Assembly: GCA_963777565.1 (NCBI GenBank)
Contig: CAVZQZ010000008.1
Span: 124,001 to 188,000 of the forward strand
DNA: 64,000 nt
Reading direction: 5' to 3'
From: CALMEC01 sp963777565
GTDB lineage: Bacteria > Actinomycetota > Thermoleophilia > Miltoncostaeales > Miltoncostaeaceae
Below, piece after piece: positions 8,614 through 17,226 of the stretch. The notes under the pieces were generated by a model that saw only the letters and a program-made list of their open reading frames with translations, ran no database searches and was not told the DNA's origin. Positions within the stretch are counted from its first letter, which is position 1; each line of letters starts with the position of its first letter. The position numbers and the translations under genes were made by a program.

Positions 8614-10325
8614 TGTGCGGCCCCCTGGGTCACGATGTCGTGGATGTCCTCCGCGGTGAACGGAAGCCCGTCGCATTTGGCGTGGCTCTCGACCTGGATG
8701 CCCACCTCGGCCCTGATGAGCCGGGCGAGCTGGCCGGTGAAGTTGACCTCGGGAACGATGACGCGCTTCGCGCGGGCGGTGAACGCCTTGACCATGCCGA
8801 CCGGGAACGGTCCGAGCACCCGCGGGTAGAAGGCCCCGATCGAGCGCCCCTCCGCGGCGAGCAGATCGATCGCCTCCCAAACCGGGCCGAACGTGGAGCC
8901 GAACCCGACGATCGCGATCTCTGGCTGGCCGTCGCCATGGGTGGCGTGACGGGCGAGGCCATTCTTGAGCGGCTCGAGCTTCGCCCAGCGCTTCTCCTGC
9001 ATCGCCACGACGATGTCCGGCGTGTACGCCGGGTGGCCGTGCTGGTCGTGGGAGATGCCCGTGGCGACGTACTGACCGCCGTCTTCCCCCGGCACGCCCA
9101 TCGGCGAGATGCCGTCGTCGGTCAGCTCGTAGCGGCGGTACTCCTCCGGCTCGACGCCGGCGGAGGTCTTGCGCTCCCACCGCTCCACCTTCGCCTCGTC
9201 CGGCCGGGTGATGACCTCGAGCCGCGTCGCCAGCCCCTGGTCGGTGAGGATGATCACCGGCACCTGGAAGCGCTCCGCGTAGTTGAAGGCCTCGACCGTG
9301 GCCCAGAAGCAGTCCTCGACCGAGACCGGGGCGATCACCACCCGGGGCGCCTCCCCGTGCCCGCCGTAGAGGGCGTGCTCGAGGTCGGACTGCTCGGTCT
9401 TCGTCGGGAGCCCCGTCGAGGGGCCGCCGCGCTGGGCGTCGACGATGACGCAGGGGATCTCCGCCATGCCGGCGTAGCCGATCAGTTCTGACATGAGCGA
9501 GAGACCCGGGCCGGAGGTCGCGGTCATGGCCCGCGCGCCCGTGAAGGAGGCGCCGATCACCGACGACAGCGAGGCGATCTCGTCCTCGCACTGGATCGTG
9601 ATGCCGCCGACGCCGGGTAGGCGGGCCGACAGCCACTCCAGGATGTCCGACGCCGGGGTGATCGGGTAGCCGGCGAAGTAGTCGACGCCGGCGGCGACCG
9701 CACCGACGCTGATCGCCTGGTTGCCCGAGATGAGGATGCGGTCCTCCTCCGCCTCGACGGCGTCGGTGATCGCGAGCGTGCCTGCCAGGTCGGCGGCCTC
9801 GCCCGCCCCCGCGTTCAGCGCCGCGATGTTCGCGTCGGCGACGCCCTGCTTGTGGGCGAAGCGGCGCAGCACGAACTCCTCGATGGGCGTCGTGTCGAAG
9901 CTGATCACGGCGGACACCGCGCCAACTGCCACCATGTTCTTCGCCCTGGTCGAGCCGCCGATCTCCTTCGCGAGCTTGTCCATCCGCACCGGCCGGGCGC
10001 GCGGAAGGTCGTCCGCCGGGATCTCGCACGCGGTGTCGTCGTAGAGGATCACCCCGCCGGGGTGGAGGGCGTCGTGGTGCAGGTCCCACGCCTCTTGGTT
10101 GAAGCAGACGAGCAGGTCGACCCACTTTCCGTGACTGTGGATGCGCTCCTCGCCGATGCGCACCTGGTACATGCATGGCCCGCCCTTGATCTCGGCCGGG
10201 TACGTTCGGAACGTCTGCGTCCAGTAGCCGCGTCGCGCCGCGGCCTGGGTGAGGATGTCACCCGAGGAGATGACCCCCTCGCCGGACTCGCCGGCCAGCC
10301 GGATCACCACGCTCTTTCGTGCCAA
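8610..10325 (-). CDS. korA: 2-oxoacid:ferredoxin oxidoreductase, fused gamma-alpha subunit
   Basis: Partner of korB, 571 residues. The N-terminal 180 residues are the gamma domain (RLAGESGEGVISSGDIL, then YPAEIKGG). The rest is the alpha pyrimidine-binding domain (GNQAISVGAVAAG, PITPASDILEW, ATSGPGLSLMSE, QRGGPSTGLPTKTEQ). This fused KorA layout is typical of actinobacteria. The chosen start is TTG at 10323-10325, because GGAGGG lies five bases upstream and family homology begins two residues later; the longer frame from 10397 has no family sequence. Stop and korB start overlap (GTGA). No ferredoxin gene is adjacent. Confidence 0.95.
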   Translation of the reverse strand: MARKSVVIRLAGESGEGVISSGDILTQAAARRGYWTQTFRTYPAEIKGGPCMYQVRIGEERIHSHGKWVDLLVCFNQEAWDLHHDALHPGGVILYDDTACEIPADDLPRARPVRMDKLAKEIGGSTRAKNMVAVGAVSAVISFDTTPIEEFVLRRFAHKQGVADANIAALNAGAGEAADLAGTLAITDAVEAEEDRILISGNQAISVGAVAAGVDYFAGYPITPASDILEWLSARLPGVGGITIQCEDEIASLSSVIGASFTGARAMTATSGPGLSLMSELIGYAGMAEIPCVIVDAQRGGPSTGLPTKTEQSDLEHALYGGHGEAPRVVIAPVSVEDCFWATVEAFNYAERFQVPVIILTDQGLATRLEVITRPDEAKVERWERKTSAGVEPEEYRRYELTDDGISPMGVPGEDGGQYVATGISHDQHGHPAYTPDIVVAMQEKRWAKLEPLKNGLARHATHGDGQPEIAIVGFGSTFGPVWEAIDLLAAEGRSIGAFYPRVLGPFPVGMVKAFTARAKRVIVPEVNFTGQLARLIRAEVGIQVESHAKCDGLPFTAEDIHDIVTQGAAQ

Positions 10326-10398
10326 GTCGCCCTCCGTTCCGTGTGTCAGCGGCCGCGGACAGCCGATGGAGGGCGCTGACGAACCAGGGGTCCGCATT

Positions 10399-11104
10399 CT
10401 ACGGGATCGCGGTCGGTGCGGTGAACGCGTAGCTCAAGCGCGGCGAGTAGATCGTCCAGGCGAGCTGGAGTGGCTTGGCCGGCCGTAGGGCGTAGCTCGG
10501 GTGGGACGGGTCGAGGAACTCGACGTCGCTGACCGTCACCTCGTGTGTCGGGGCGGCGACGGGCACGAGGATGCTTGGAAAGCCGTCCCCGGGGATCAGG
10601 TACCGCGCCTGGACACCGAACGGGCCGACGGGCTCCGCGCCGACGTGCGCGGTCGTGCGGACGATGGCGTTGTCGTCTTCGAACGTCGTGGCCGTCAGAC
10701 GGTCGCCGTCGAGCACCATCTCGGCCCTCCCTGGCTCCGGGAACGCCGAGCATCCTGGCTCCGGCGAGGCAGAACGGGTCGGAGTTCAGGTAGAGCGCCC
10801 ACCAGCGGCCCCGCTGCCGTCCGTCGAGCGCGTCCTTCCCCTGGAGTTCAACCTCGGCGTGGGTGATCGTGACGAGCCCGCCCCACGACGTGGACGCCCC
10901 CGCTTGGGCCCCCTGGAACAGGGAAACCACCCGATCCGGCGCCGGGTCGAGCCCCGCCGGGACGCGGCGCGCGACCTCGTCGCGATCCTCCGGCACCCAC
11001 GCCATGTAGACGCCGTGGATCTCGGCGATGATGTGTGGCGGCAGCGGGGAACCGGTCACGTCCGCCGCGGGCGGTGCTGCCCCCGCAGTCTGTTGGGTCG
11101 ACAT
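10399..11104 (-). CDS. Acetoacetate decarboxylase-like protein, one apparent frameshift
   Basis: The first half, from ATG 11102-11104 behind a GGTGGAGGTG ribosome site, reads through PPHIIAEIHGVYMAW and DGRQRGRWWALYLNSD. The second half is in the next minus frame, from RAEMVLDGDRLTA through GFGVQARYLIPGDG-like sequence to the stop at 10399. Total length is 3n+1, and one surplus base in the CCGGG run at about 10737-10742 restores a single reading of about 234 residues. The fold looks like the acetoacetate decarboxylase superfamily, which includes many non-decarboxylase members, and the catalytic lysine cannot be assigned with certainty. Lies downstream on the same strand as nothing obvious; korA follows it. 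Confidence 0.65.
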
Positions 11105-11583
11105 CGCGTCACCTCCACCGTCGCGTACCGCTTGCCCTCGTCGAGCCCAATTCGAAGGACAGCTCGATGCGACAAACCTCCTTCGACTCCTCGGCGCGCG
11201 AATCAGCGGAAACCCGCTTAGTCGATACGGCGAAACTACGTGCGAACCGGCACCCACGGTCCTTGCCATTTCATTGGCGGGCTGCTCATCGGCGAAGCCC
11301 CAAAGAGAGGAAATGGGCCCTTCGGCACCGTCTCCTCTCCCGAGCCCGGGAGCATGGATCGCGGTGTCCGAGATCGGACATCAGGAAGAGGGAATTGGTG
11401 GGGGTGTTGCCCGAAACCCGTATCGTTGATGCGGGCTGGCGCTGATCTGGTGGTTGCCCGCGATATCCGGCGCACCCCGAAACCTCCTTCATCCCCGACG
11501 GGTGAACATGCACCCGACAGGGCGGCCGATGAACAAGGCTACGCACCCCGTCGAATTGGGGGCGAGCATCCGCGGGCTGTTGG
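11105..11583. other. 479-bp region without a gene, copy A of a diverged repeat
   Basis: Between the acetoacetate-decarboxylase-like gene and a membrane-protein gene. Open frames here are short and have no protein-like signal. Bases about 11271-11340 resemble bases about 12510-12580 in the same orientation, sharing GGCGGG, ATCG.CGAAGCCCC and GCACCGTCTCC blocks. The copies flank the membrane-protein gene. Confidence 0.5.
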
Positions 11584-12267
11584 CTACGGCAGCGCGAGTG
11601 CGGGATCACGCCACAAGTAGATGCTGACCAGCAAGATCCACACGCTGTCGAAGATGATCGTGATGCCAGCGACCGCCTGAATCCCGGTGCTTGCATACCC
11701 GATGGTGAACGCGCCGACCACCGAGGCGAGCGCCAACACGACACTCGCCACCGCGAGCCACCGGGCGAAGAGTCCCGTCCGCAGACACACGATGGCTGCT
11801 ATCCCGATGAGAAGGAGCAGGCCCAGCAGCGTCGCGCCCGTGCTCATCAAGTACATCGTCCACCACACGCGCGCTCCGGTGGGGCCGAGATCGTTGATGC
11901 GGGTCGCCGTGGTTCCCTCGACGAGGGCTCCCGTGACCGTGCCCGCCGCCGCGAGCACCCCGCCAGCAAGCGCGGCCAGGGCGAGGGCGGGGGTCCCGCC
12001 CTCAGCCTTTCTCAAGGCGCGGAACAGGCCGGACAACCACAACAGCACGGCGGACATCGCTAGGCCCATAAGCACAGCACCGACTTGGTAACGGCCATGG
12101 TGTTGCGCCAAGTCGTCGAAGATCTCCTGGCCGGAATCGGTGGCGCTCGGAGAGCCACTTGTCAGGCTGGTGCTGACGACGACCAGCACGAAGAAGATCG
12201 CGCCCCCGAGCGCGGCCAGCCGGACCGACATGGCTCCCGGAACCCCAACCGCCCGTCCACTATCCAC
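11584..12267 (-). CDS. Conserved membrane protein of unknown function
   Basis: A 227-residue hydrophobic protein with about six predicted membrane helices. The first follows MSVRLAALGGAIFF, and later ones include LLLIGIAAIVCLRTG and VASVVLALASVVGAF. Between helices 1 and 2 is a soluble stretch with QEIFDDLAQHHGRYQVG, seen in actinobacterial membrane proteins of unknown role. The frame opens at a GTG (12265-12267) with AAGGGGG upstream; an ATG at 12229-12231 with GGGAG upstream is an equally good start. No transport or enzyme motif is visible. It sits alone between the two copies of a diverged repeat beside tRNA-Phe. Confidence 0.72.
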   Translation of the reverse strand: MDSGRAVGVPGAMSVRLAALGGAIFFVLVVVSTSLTSGSPSATDSGQEIFDDLAQHHGRYQVGAVLMGLAMSAVLLWLSGLFRALRKAEGGTPALALAALAGGVLAAAGTVTGALVEGTTATRINDLGPTGARVWWTMYLMSTGATLLGLLLLIGIAAIVCLRTGLFARWLAVASVVLALASVVGAFTIGYASTGIQAVAGITIIFDSVWILLVSIYLWRDPALALP

Positions 12268-12691
12268 TGTCCACCCCCTTGCTCACACACCGTCGGCGCA
12301 GGCGGCGGACACGACGGACGACTCGATGAGCAACATCGCGCAGAACTCCCGATACAGATGGTCGTGGCAAGCCTCCCCGGTTCGGCCGCCTCGGCGAATC
12401 GGCGGTACCCCCTGATGGCCCTCGTGGCGATCTACGGAGCCGAAGCGCTCACCACGCCGCGCCCCGCATTCAGATTCCGGAGCGCAGTGGCGACTCCACG
12501 CCCTGGGTGAACATGGGCGGGTTGCTGATCGCCGAAGCCCCCGAAGAGGCGATGGTCCCCTCCCGCACCGTCTCCCGCACCGTCTGGGACGCTCCCGCAC
12601 CGTCCCGCACCGTATTCGGACGCATATTCCCGTCGTCCGCATGATCGGGGACTGACGAATGAAAGCGCTCTGCTTCCAGGGAATTCGACAG
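12268..12691. repeat. 424-bp intergenic region with copy B of a diverged repeat and CCCGCACCGT units
   Basis: No convincing gene. Bases about 12510-12580 are the second copy of the repeat described at 11271-11340. Next to it, bases about 12557-12612 hold four copies of a CCCGCACCGT unit with irregular spacing. The region lies immediately 3-prime of tRNA-Phe, a usual place for integrated elements, but no integrase gene or duplicated tRNA end was found. Confidence 0.5.
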
Positions 12692-12764
12692 TGGCGGGAC
12701 CCAGATTCGAACTGGGGACACCACGATTTTCAGTCGTGTGCTCTACCAACTGAGCTATCCCGCC
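12692..12764 (-). tRNA. tRNA-Phe (anticodon GAA)
   Basis: Folds as a full cloverleaf of 73 bases. The acceptor stem is GGCGGGA paired with TCCCGCC, with discriminator A. The D-arm contains TAGCTCAGTTGGTAGAGCA, and the anticodon loop is CTGAAAA, giving anticodon GAA. The T-arm contains GTTCGAATC. CCA is not encoded. Confidence 0.97.
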
Positions 12765-12833
12765 GGGGCCTGGGAACGGTAGGGGGTCGGGGCCCGCGAT
12801 TCAACTCCAGCGCAAGGGGTGGTGACATACTTC

Positions 12834-13529
12834 ATGGTCGCAATGGCGAGTCGCGGTCACATCCTGGTCGTCGACGATGAACGCGCCATCCGCCGCCTCC
12901 TGCGTCTCTACCTGACCGAGGCCGGCTACACCGTGACCGACGCCGCCGACGGCGGATCGGCGCTCGAGCAGGTGCGTCAGGGAGGCATCGATCTCGTGCT
13001 GCTCGACCTGATGCTGCCCGGCATCGACGGCCTCGACGTGTGCCGGCGCCTGCGGGAGTTCAACGGTTACATCCCGATCATCATGGTCACCGCCCGAGAC
13101 GACGAGGCGAGCCGAGTCGCCGGCCTCGAGCTCGGCGCCGACGACTACGTCACCAAGCCGTTCTCCGGCCGTGAGGTCGTCGCGCGCGTCCGCGCGGTGC
13201 TGCGGCGGATCGCGTTGCCCGGAGATCCCGAGGCGACCCTCACCGCCGGCCAGGTCACCCTCGTCCCGAGCAGCCGGCAATGCCTGTACGGCGGCCGGGA
13301 GGTGGACCTCACCCGCCTCGAGTTCGACCTGCTCGCCGAGCTCGCCGCGCACCCGCGCACCGTGTACACGCGGGAGCGGCTCCTCGAGAAGGTGTGGGGA
13401 CACCAGAACCCGGTCGGCGGGAAGACCATCGACGTGCATGTCGCGAACCTCCGCAAGAAGCTCGATGGATGGAACGGCGTGGTCGCGGTCCGCGGGGTCG
13501 GCTACAAGCTCGACCCCGACACGGCGTGA
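12834..13529 (+). CDS. OmpR-family response regulator
   Basis: DNA-binding response regulator of a two-component system. A receiver domain fills residues 1-115: HILVVDDE with the acidic pair, the phosphoacceptor aspartate in LVLLDLMLPG, and the switch lysine in DYVTKPF. The C-terminal winged helix of OmpR/PhoB type includes LTRLEFDLL, YTRERLLEKVWG and TIDVHVANLRKKL. The start is not certain: GTG 12819, ATG 12834 and ATG 12843 are in frame, and AAGGGGTGG at 12814-12822 best fits 12834 or 12843. The stop overlaps the kinase ATG (TGATG). Target genes cannot be read from the sequence. Confidence 0.93.
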   Translation: MVAMASRGHILVVDDERAIRRLLRLYLTEAGYTVTDAADGGSALEQVRQGGIDLVLLDLMLPGIDGLDVCRRLREFNGYIPIIMVTARDDEASRVAGLELGADDYVTKPFSGREVVARVRAVLRRIALPGDPEATLTAGQVTLVPSSRQCLYGGREVDLTRLEFDLLAELAAHPRTVYTRERLLEKVWGHQNPVGGKTIDVHVANLRKKLDGWNGVVAVRGVGYKLDPDTA

Positions 13530-14884
13530 TGCAACGCCTGCGGCGGTTCGTTTGGCCGGCGAGCTACCGGGGTCGTATCGCCCTCGTCATCGCGGTCGCG
13601 CTGGTGGTGGTGACGATCGGCGTTCAGGGGGTCATCCGCGGCGTCGTCAACGAGCGGGTGCAGGCCGAGGCGCAGCGAACGCTCCAGGATCAGGCGCAGG
13701 CGATCGCCGAGGTCGTCGACGATGCCCCGGAGCCGCTCAAGAGCGACCGCGCCGCCGACGCCGCCCGCTACCTGCCCGACACGCGGATCCTCGTGATGTG
13801 GTCGTCGCCCGGCGGCCTGTACTACAACCTGGTTCCGCTCGTGAGAACGGACGCCGAGGCGACCGCGTCCTCCGGCGATGTCGTGGTGAGGCTCGAGCGC
13901 GGCACCCGCGGGGCCGGATTGTCCGACTGGGTCGTGGTGGGGCTCTTCCTTGTCGGTCTCGTGCTGACGCTGGCGCTGATCTGGGCGCTCGCGAGCGCGC
14001 TCGCTCGCCGGCTGCGCCACCAGGCCGCGGACCTGGCCGCCAGCGCCGAGGCCGTCGCGTCCGGCGATCTCGCGGTTCGGGCCGAGGTCACCGACGACGA
14101 GCTCGGGCGGGCGGCCGGGGCGTTCAACCGGATGGCCGAGCGGCTCGCCGAGACCGACGAGCGCCAGCGACGGTTCCTCGCCGATGTCGCCCACGAGCTT
14201 CGCACGCCCGTGACCGCCATCGACGGGTTCGCCGAGGCGCTCGCCGACGGCACCGCGGCCGATCCCGAATCGCGTCGGGAGGCCCTCGGGTTCATCCGCG
14301 ACGAGGCCGCCCGGCTGCGGGCGCTCATCGGGGATCTGCGTGAGCTCACCTGGCTCGACCTCGACCCCCCGACGCAGCTCCGTCCGATGGACCTGGCGCA
14401 GGTCGCCAGGGACACCGTCGCGCGGTTGGCGGTCCAGGCCGTCGATGCCGGCGTCGAGCTCACCGCCCCGGCCGGCGGCGTCCCGATCGAGAGCGACGCC
14501 GCGCACATCCAGACAATCCTGGCCAACCTGATCACCAACGCGATCGCGGCGACGCCGCCCGGCGGGCGTGTCGACGTTCGCGCCCGCGCCGACGGCGCCG
14601 CCGCATGGCTCGAGGTCGCCGACACCGGCAGCGGCATCGCGCCGGAGCACCTGCCGCGGATCTTCGACCGGCTCTATCGTGTCGACAGCTCCCGCTCGCG
14701 CGAGCATGGCGGCTCCGGGCTCGGCCTGGCAATCGTGAAGCGGCTGGCCGAGGTGCTCGGCGGGGACGTCTTCGTGGTGAGCGCACCCGGTGAGGGCGCG
14801 ACCTTCACGGTCCGCATTCCGCTCGGCGCCGGCACCGCCGCCGAGCAACCGAAGCCGATACCAACCGGTAGGCCGCCGGCCTGA
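13529..14884 (+). CDS. Sensor histidine kinase
   Basis: Membrane partner of the preceding regulator, 451 residues. An N-terminal helix (residues about 15-37) and a second (about 132-152) bracket a short extracytoplasmic sensor region of about 95 residues. A HAMP linker follows, then the dimerisation and phosphoacceptor box DVAHELRTPVTAI, the N-box NLITNAI, the G1 box DTGSGI and the G2 box GGSGLGLAIVKRL. This is the HisKA/HATPase_c layout that pairs with OmpR regulators. Its ATG overlaps the regulator stop, so the two are translated together. The signal is unknown. Confidence 0.95.
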   Translation: MQRLRRFVWPASYRGRIALVIAVALVVVTIGVQGVIRGVVNERVQAEAQRTLQDQAQAIAEVVDDAPEPLKSDRAADAARYLPDTRILVMWSSPGGLYYNLVPLVRTDAEATASSGDVVVRLERGTRGAGLSDWVVVGLFLVGLVLTLALIWALASALARRLRHQAADLAASAEAVASGDLAVRAEVTDDELGRAAGAFNRMAERLAETDERQRRFLADVAHELRTPVTAIDGFAEALADGTAADPESRREALGFIRDEAARLRALIGDLRELTWLDLDPPTQLRPMDLAQVARDTVARLAVQAVDAGVELTAPAGGVPIESDAAHIQTILANLITNAIAATPPGGRVDVRARADGAAAWLEVADTGSGIAPEHLPRIFDRLYRVDSSRSREHGGSGLGLAIVKRLAEVLGGDVFVVSAPGEGATFTVRIPLGAGTAAEQPKPIPTGRPPA

Positions 14885-14897
14885 TCGAGGGGGAGAA

Positions 14898-15593
14898 ATG
14901 CCGATGGAAGACCGAAATGTGCTCTCGAGCCGAAAGGACCACATCGACGAGGAGGTCGCCTTCATCGCCGATGAGTTCCGCCGCGGGTTCGAGGTCGTCG
15001 GGCTGATCGACCGACCCGCCGTCACGGTCTTCGGCTCCGCGCGCGTGCACGAGGGTGACGAGGTGTACGACCGCGCGCGCGAGCTCGGCCGGACCCTTGC
15101 CCGCGCGGGTTTCGCCGTGATCACAGGGGGCGGGCCCGGCGTGATGGAGGCGGCGAACCGCGGCTGCCACGAGGAGGGGGGGCTGTCGGTCGGGTTCAAC
15201 ATCGAGCTCCCGCACGAGCAGGCGCTCAACCCCTACGTCCAGATCGCGCTCGACTTCAAGCACTTCTTCGCCCGTAAGGTGATGCTGGTGAAGGCTGCGG
15301 AGGGGTTCGTGATCTTCCCGGGCGGCTTCGGGACGATGGACGAGCTGTTCGAGTCGCTCACCCTCATCCAGACCGGCAAGGTGGGCCATTTCCCCGTGAT
15401 CCTCGCCGGCCGCCGGTACTGGGCGCCGCTGCTCGAATGGGTCAACCGGGCGATGGTGGGCGTGTACGTGGAGCACGAGGACCTCGATCTGCTCGAGGTC
15501 GCGGATGCCCCGACCGACATCGTCGGGCAGGTGCTCGCCTGCATCCGCCGCGAATGCGCACACGATCTCGGTGCCATCCGCGCGGTCGGCTGA
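14898..15593 (+). CDS. LOG-family (TIGR00730) Rossmann-fold protein
   Basis: A 231-residue protein with the lysine-decarboxylase-like/LOG fold; characterised members are cytokinin-riboside phosphoribohydrolases or nucleotide hydrolases. Key features are VTVFGSARV near residue 38, ITGGGPGVMEAANRG near residue 70, and the family signature PGGFGTMDELFE near residue 140. Starts at ATG 14898 with GAGGGGGAG directly upstream, 13 bases after the kinase stop, so it may be the third gene of that operon. Old annotations as lysine decarboxylase would be wrong. The physiological nucleotide is unknown. Confidence 0.92.
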   Translation: MPMEDRNVLSSRKDHIDEEVAFIADEFRRGFEVVGLIDRPAVTVFGSARVHEGDEVYDRARELGRTLARAGFAVITGGGPGVMEAANRGCHEEGGLSVGFNIELPHEQALNPYVQIALDFKHFFARKVMLVKAAEGFVIFPGGFGTMDELFESLTLIQTGKVGHFPVILAGRRYWAPLLEWVNRAMVGVYVEHEDLDLLEVADAPTDIVGQVLACIRRECAHDLGAIRAVG

Positions 15594-15791
15594 GGCGGCG
15601 CCTGCGGGAAGGCTGGTCGCCGCCGCCGTCGCGGTGACATGCTTGGACGATCTGCCAGCGCCCGCAGCGGAGTGAGCACCATGAGCTGCCGCGGCTTCTC
15701 ACCTGGATTGTCGGCGTGACACGGCCTATAGGCTCGGAACACGGGTCCCCACCAACCCGGGACCGGGGCAATCGAGGAAAGAGGTGAGACA

Positions 15792-16205
15792 GTGTCGGCG
15801 CTAAGGGGCTTCAAGAACTTCCTCATGCAGGGCGATCTCATCGTGATCGCGATCGGGCTGTCGATCGCGCTCGCGTTCAGCACCCTGATCAAGGCGTTCA
15901 CCGACAGCGTGATCACGCCGCTCGTAAACGCCGCCGGCGGCGGCGGGACAAGCGGGCTCGGCTTTACCGTCAAGGGGCAGCTCGTCAACTTCGGCGCCGT
16001 CGTGTCCGCGGTCATCTACTTCATCATCTTCGTGGCGGTGATCTACTTCCTGATCGTCCTGCCCTACCGGGCATACATGAAGCGGCGCGGCGAGGTGGTG
16101 TTCGGCGAGCCCGAGCCGACCAAGACATGCCCGGAGTGCCTCTCGGATGACCTGCCGGTCGGGGCCACCAGGTGTCGGCACTGCGCGAGCCCCATCGCGA
16201 CGTGA
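15792..16205 (+). CDS. mscL: Large-conductance mechanosensitive channel with C-terminal zinc ribbon
   Basis: Pentameric tension-gated channel that releases solutes on hypo-osmotic shock. Residues 1-100 match MscL: an amphipathic start (LRGFKNFLMQGDLIVIAIG), TM1 with a small-residue pore, a short periplasmic loop rich in glycine, and TM2 (VIYFIIFVAVIYFLIVLPY). The last 35 residues differ from the usual charged helix: CPECLSDDLPVGATRCRHC is a four-cysteine zinc ribbon. The GTG start at 15792 follows GAAAGAGGTGAG. Stands alone, with about 200 bases of likely promoter region before it. Confidence 0.94.
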   Translation: MSALRGFKNFLMQGDLIVIAIGLSIALAFSTLIKAFTDSVITPLVNAAGGGGTSGLGFTVKGQLVNFGAVVSAVIYFIIFVAVIYFLIVLPYRAYMKRRGEVVFGEPEPTKTCPECLSDDLPVGATRCRHCASPIAT

Positions 16206-16339
16206 GGGGCAGCTGACAGAAGATCGGGGCGCTTCCTGCGAGGGCCAACGACAGCGCGGCGATCAATGCGCGCTCGGCCGACGGCTGGGAGGTCGTCTCC
16301 GCCGGCGACGGCAGCGTGGTGATGAAGAGGTCGGCGCGA

Positions 16340-16567
16340 TCAGTGGCGGGGCGTGGAGGGTCGCTCGCCCTCCTCGTCGCCGGCGTCGCGGATGCCGCGC
16401 CTGCGCTGGCTCGCCCGGACGCCGCCGATCAGCAGGACGCCCAGCACGAGGTACGGGACGCCGAACAGGAACCGCCGTTCGTCGAGCAAGAGCATGAAGA
16501 GCACGCCGCCGATCGCGAAGATCGCGCCGAGCGCGTAGCTCAGGATGAGGCCCGTGGTGCTGCTCAT
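16340..16567 (-). CDS. Small two-helix membrane protein
   Basis: A 75-residue protein. Two hydrophobic segments (about residues 5-27 and 33-50) are joined by a short loop LLLDERRFLFG, and the C-terminal tail is charged (RRRGIRDAGDEEGERP). Its ATG at 16565-16567 overlaps the TGA of the Nfu-like gene, giving a two-gene operon. No family recognised. The topology suggests both ends face the cytoplasm. Confidence 0.72.
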   Translation of the reverse strand: MSSTTGLILSYALGAIFAIGGVLFMLLLDERRFLFGVPYLVLGVLLIGGVRASQRRRGIRDAGDEEGERPSTPRH

Positions 16568-16833
16568 TCGCCGTAGTGCTCCTCGATGACCCCGATGACC
16601 TGCGGCATGAGTGTGTCCCACGAGGCGGCATCATCCTTCGTGACGCTCACGAAGTCCGCGGCGAGGAAGACGTTCGTGATCCCGCCGAGCGCGAAGATGC
16701 GGGCGCCGAGCGGCGAGTCCGCAGGGTCCGAGCCTTCACGGAAGGTCTCGCTGCGCTTGTCCGTCGCGTGGCGATCGAGGGTGAATTTGAGGGCGTTCGG
16801 GTTGGGCGTTGGCTGCGGGCTGACTTCGACCAC
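16564..16833 (-). CDS. Stand-alone Nfu/NifU N-terminal domain protein
   Basis: An 89-residue protein that is only the Nfu N-terminal domain (PF08712 type). It opens with PTPNPNALKFTL, the signature of that domain, and contains GITNVFLAADFVSVTK. The iron-sulfur scaffold CxxC domain of full Nfu proteins is absent, so it cannot itself carry a cluster; such domains are thought to help partner recognition. It lies upstream of, and overlaps, a small membrane-protein gene. No iron-sulfur assembly genes are adjacent. Confidence 0.85.
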   Translation of the reverse strand: MVEVSPQPTPNPNALKFTLDRHATDKRSETFREGSDPADSPLGARIFALGGITNVFLAADFVSVTKDDAASWDTLMPQVIGVIEEHYGE

Positions 16834-16945
16834 GGGTTCCTCTCACGAAATGATTGTCACAATATGCATAAGTTTGCGGCGCGAGCTGCCGATACGGGTT
16901 GTACAGGGTTCCAGACCGGGGCCCCCGTTGCAGGGAGGGAACGCC

Positions 16946-17137
16946 ATGGCGATCCCCAACGATCCGAAGACCCGACGCCACGCTGCCCCCCGCACCGTCG
17001 CGCTGCAAGCCCCAGATCTCTGCTTGTGGTGTTTCGGTTCGGGAAGCTACCTGGAGGCGCTCGACGGCGACCGGCCGCACGAGTACGTCCCGGTGATCTG
17101 CGACAGCTGCGAGGGCTCTGGACACCGTCGCCGCTGA
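16946..17137 (+). CDS. Small DnaJ-type zinc-ribbon protein
   Basis: A 63-residue protein with two CxxCxGxG-like motifs, CLWCFGSGSY and CDSCEGSGHR, spaced as in the DnaJ zinc finger and in small tryptophan-RNA-binding-attenuation antagonists. Two pairs of cysteines should bind one zinc. The ATG at 16946 follows CAGGGAGGGA. The N-terminus is basic. It lies between the Nfu-like gene (divergent) and pyrE; a functional link is not shown. Role unknown. Confidence 0.72.
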   Translation: MAIPNDPKTRRHAAPRTVALQAPDLCLWCFGSGSYLEALDGDRPHEYVPVICDSCEGSGHRRR

Positions 17138-17226
17138 CGACGTCGCCGGTCAGATCGCGGTCCATCGCCCGTTCGGCCACGCCGGGCCGCTCACGGTGCT
17201 TCCGGTGGTGCACTAGGATCGCCGCC

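Noticed and set aside
10733..10745. Programmed ribosomal frameshift in the acetoacetate-decarboxylase-like gene
   Set aside because: No slippery heptamer or following pseudoknot; the same one-base pattern occurs in five unrelated genes.
12692..12764. Active integration site for a genomic island at tRNA-Phe
   Set aside because: No integrase, excisionase or duplicated tRNA end within reach; kept only as a low-score possibility.
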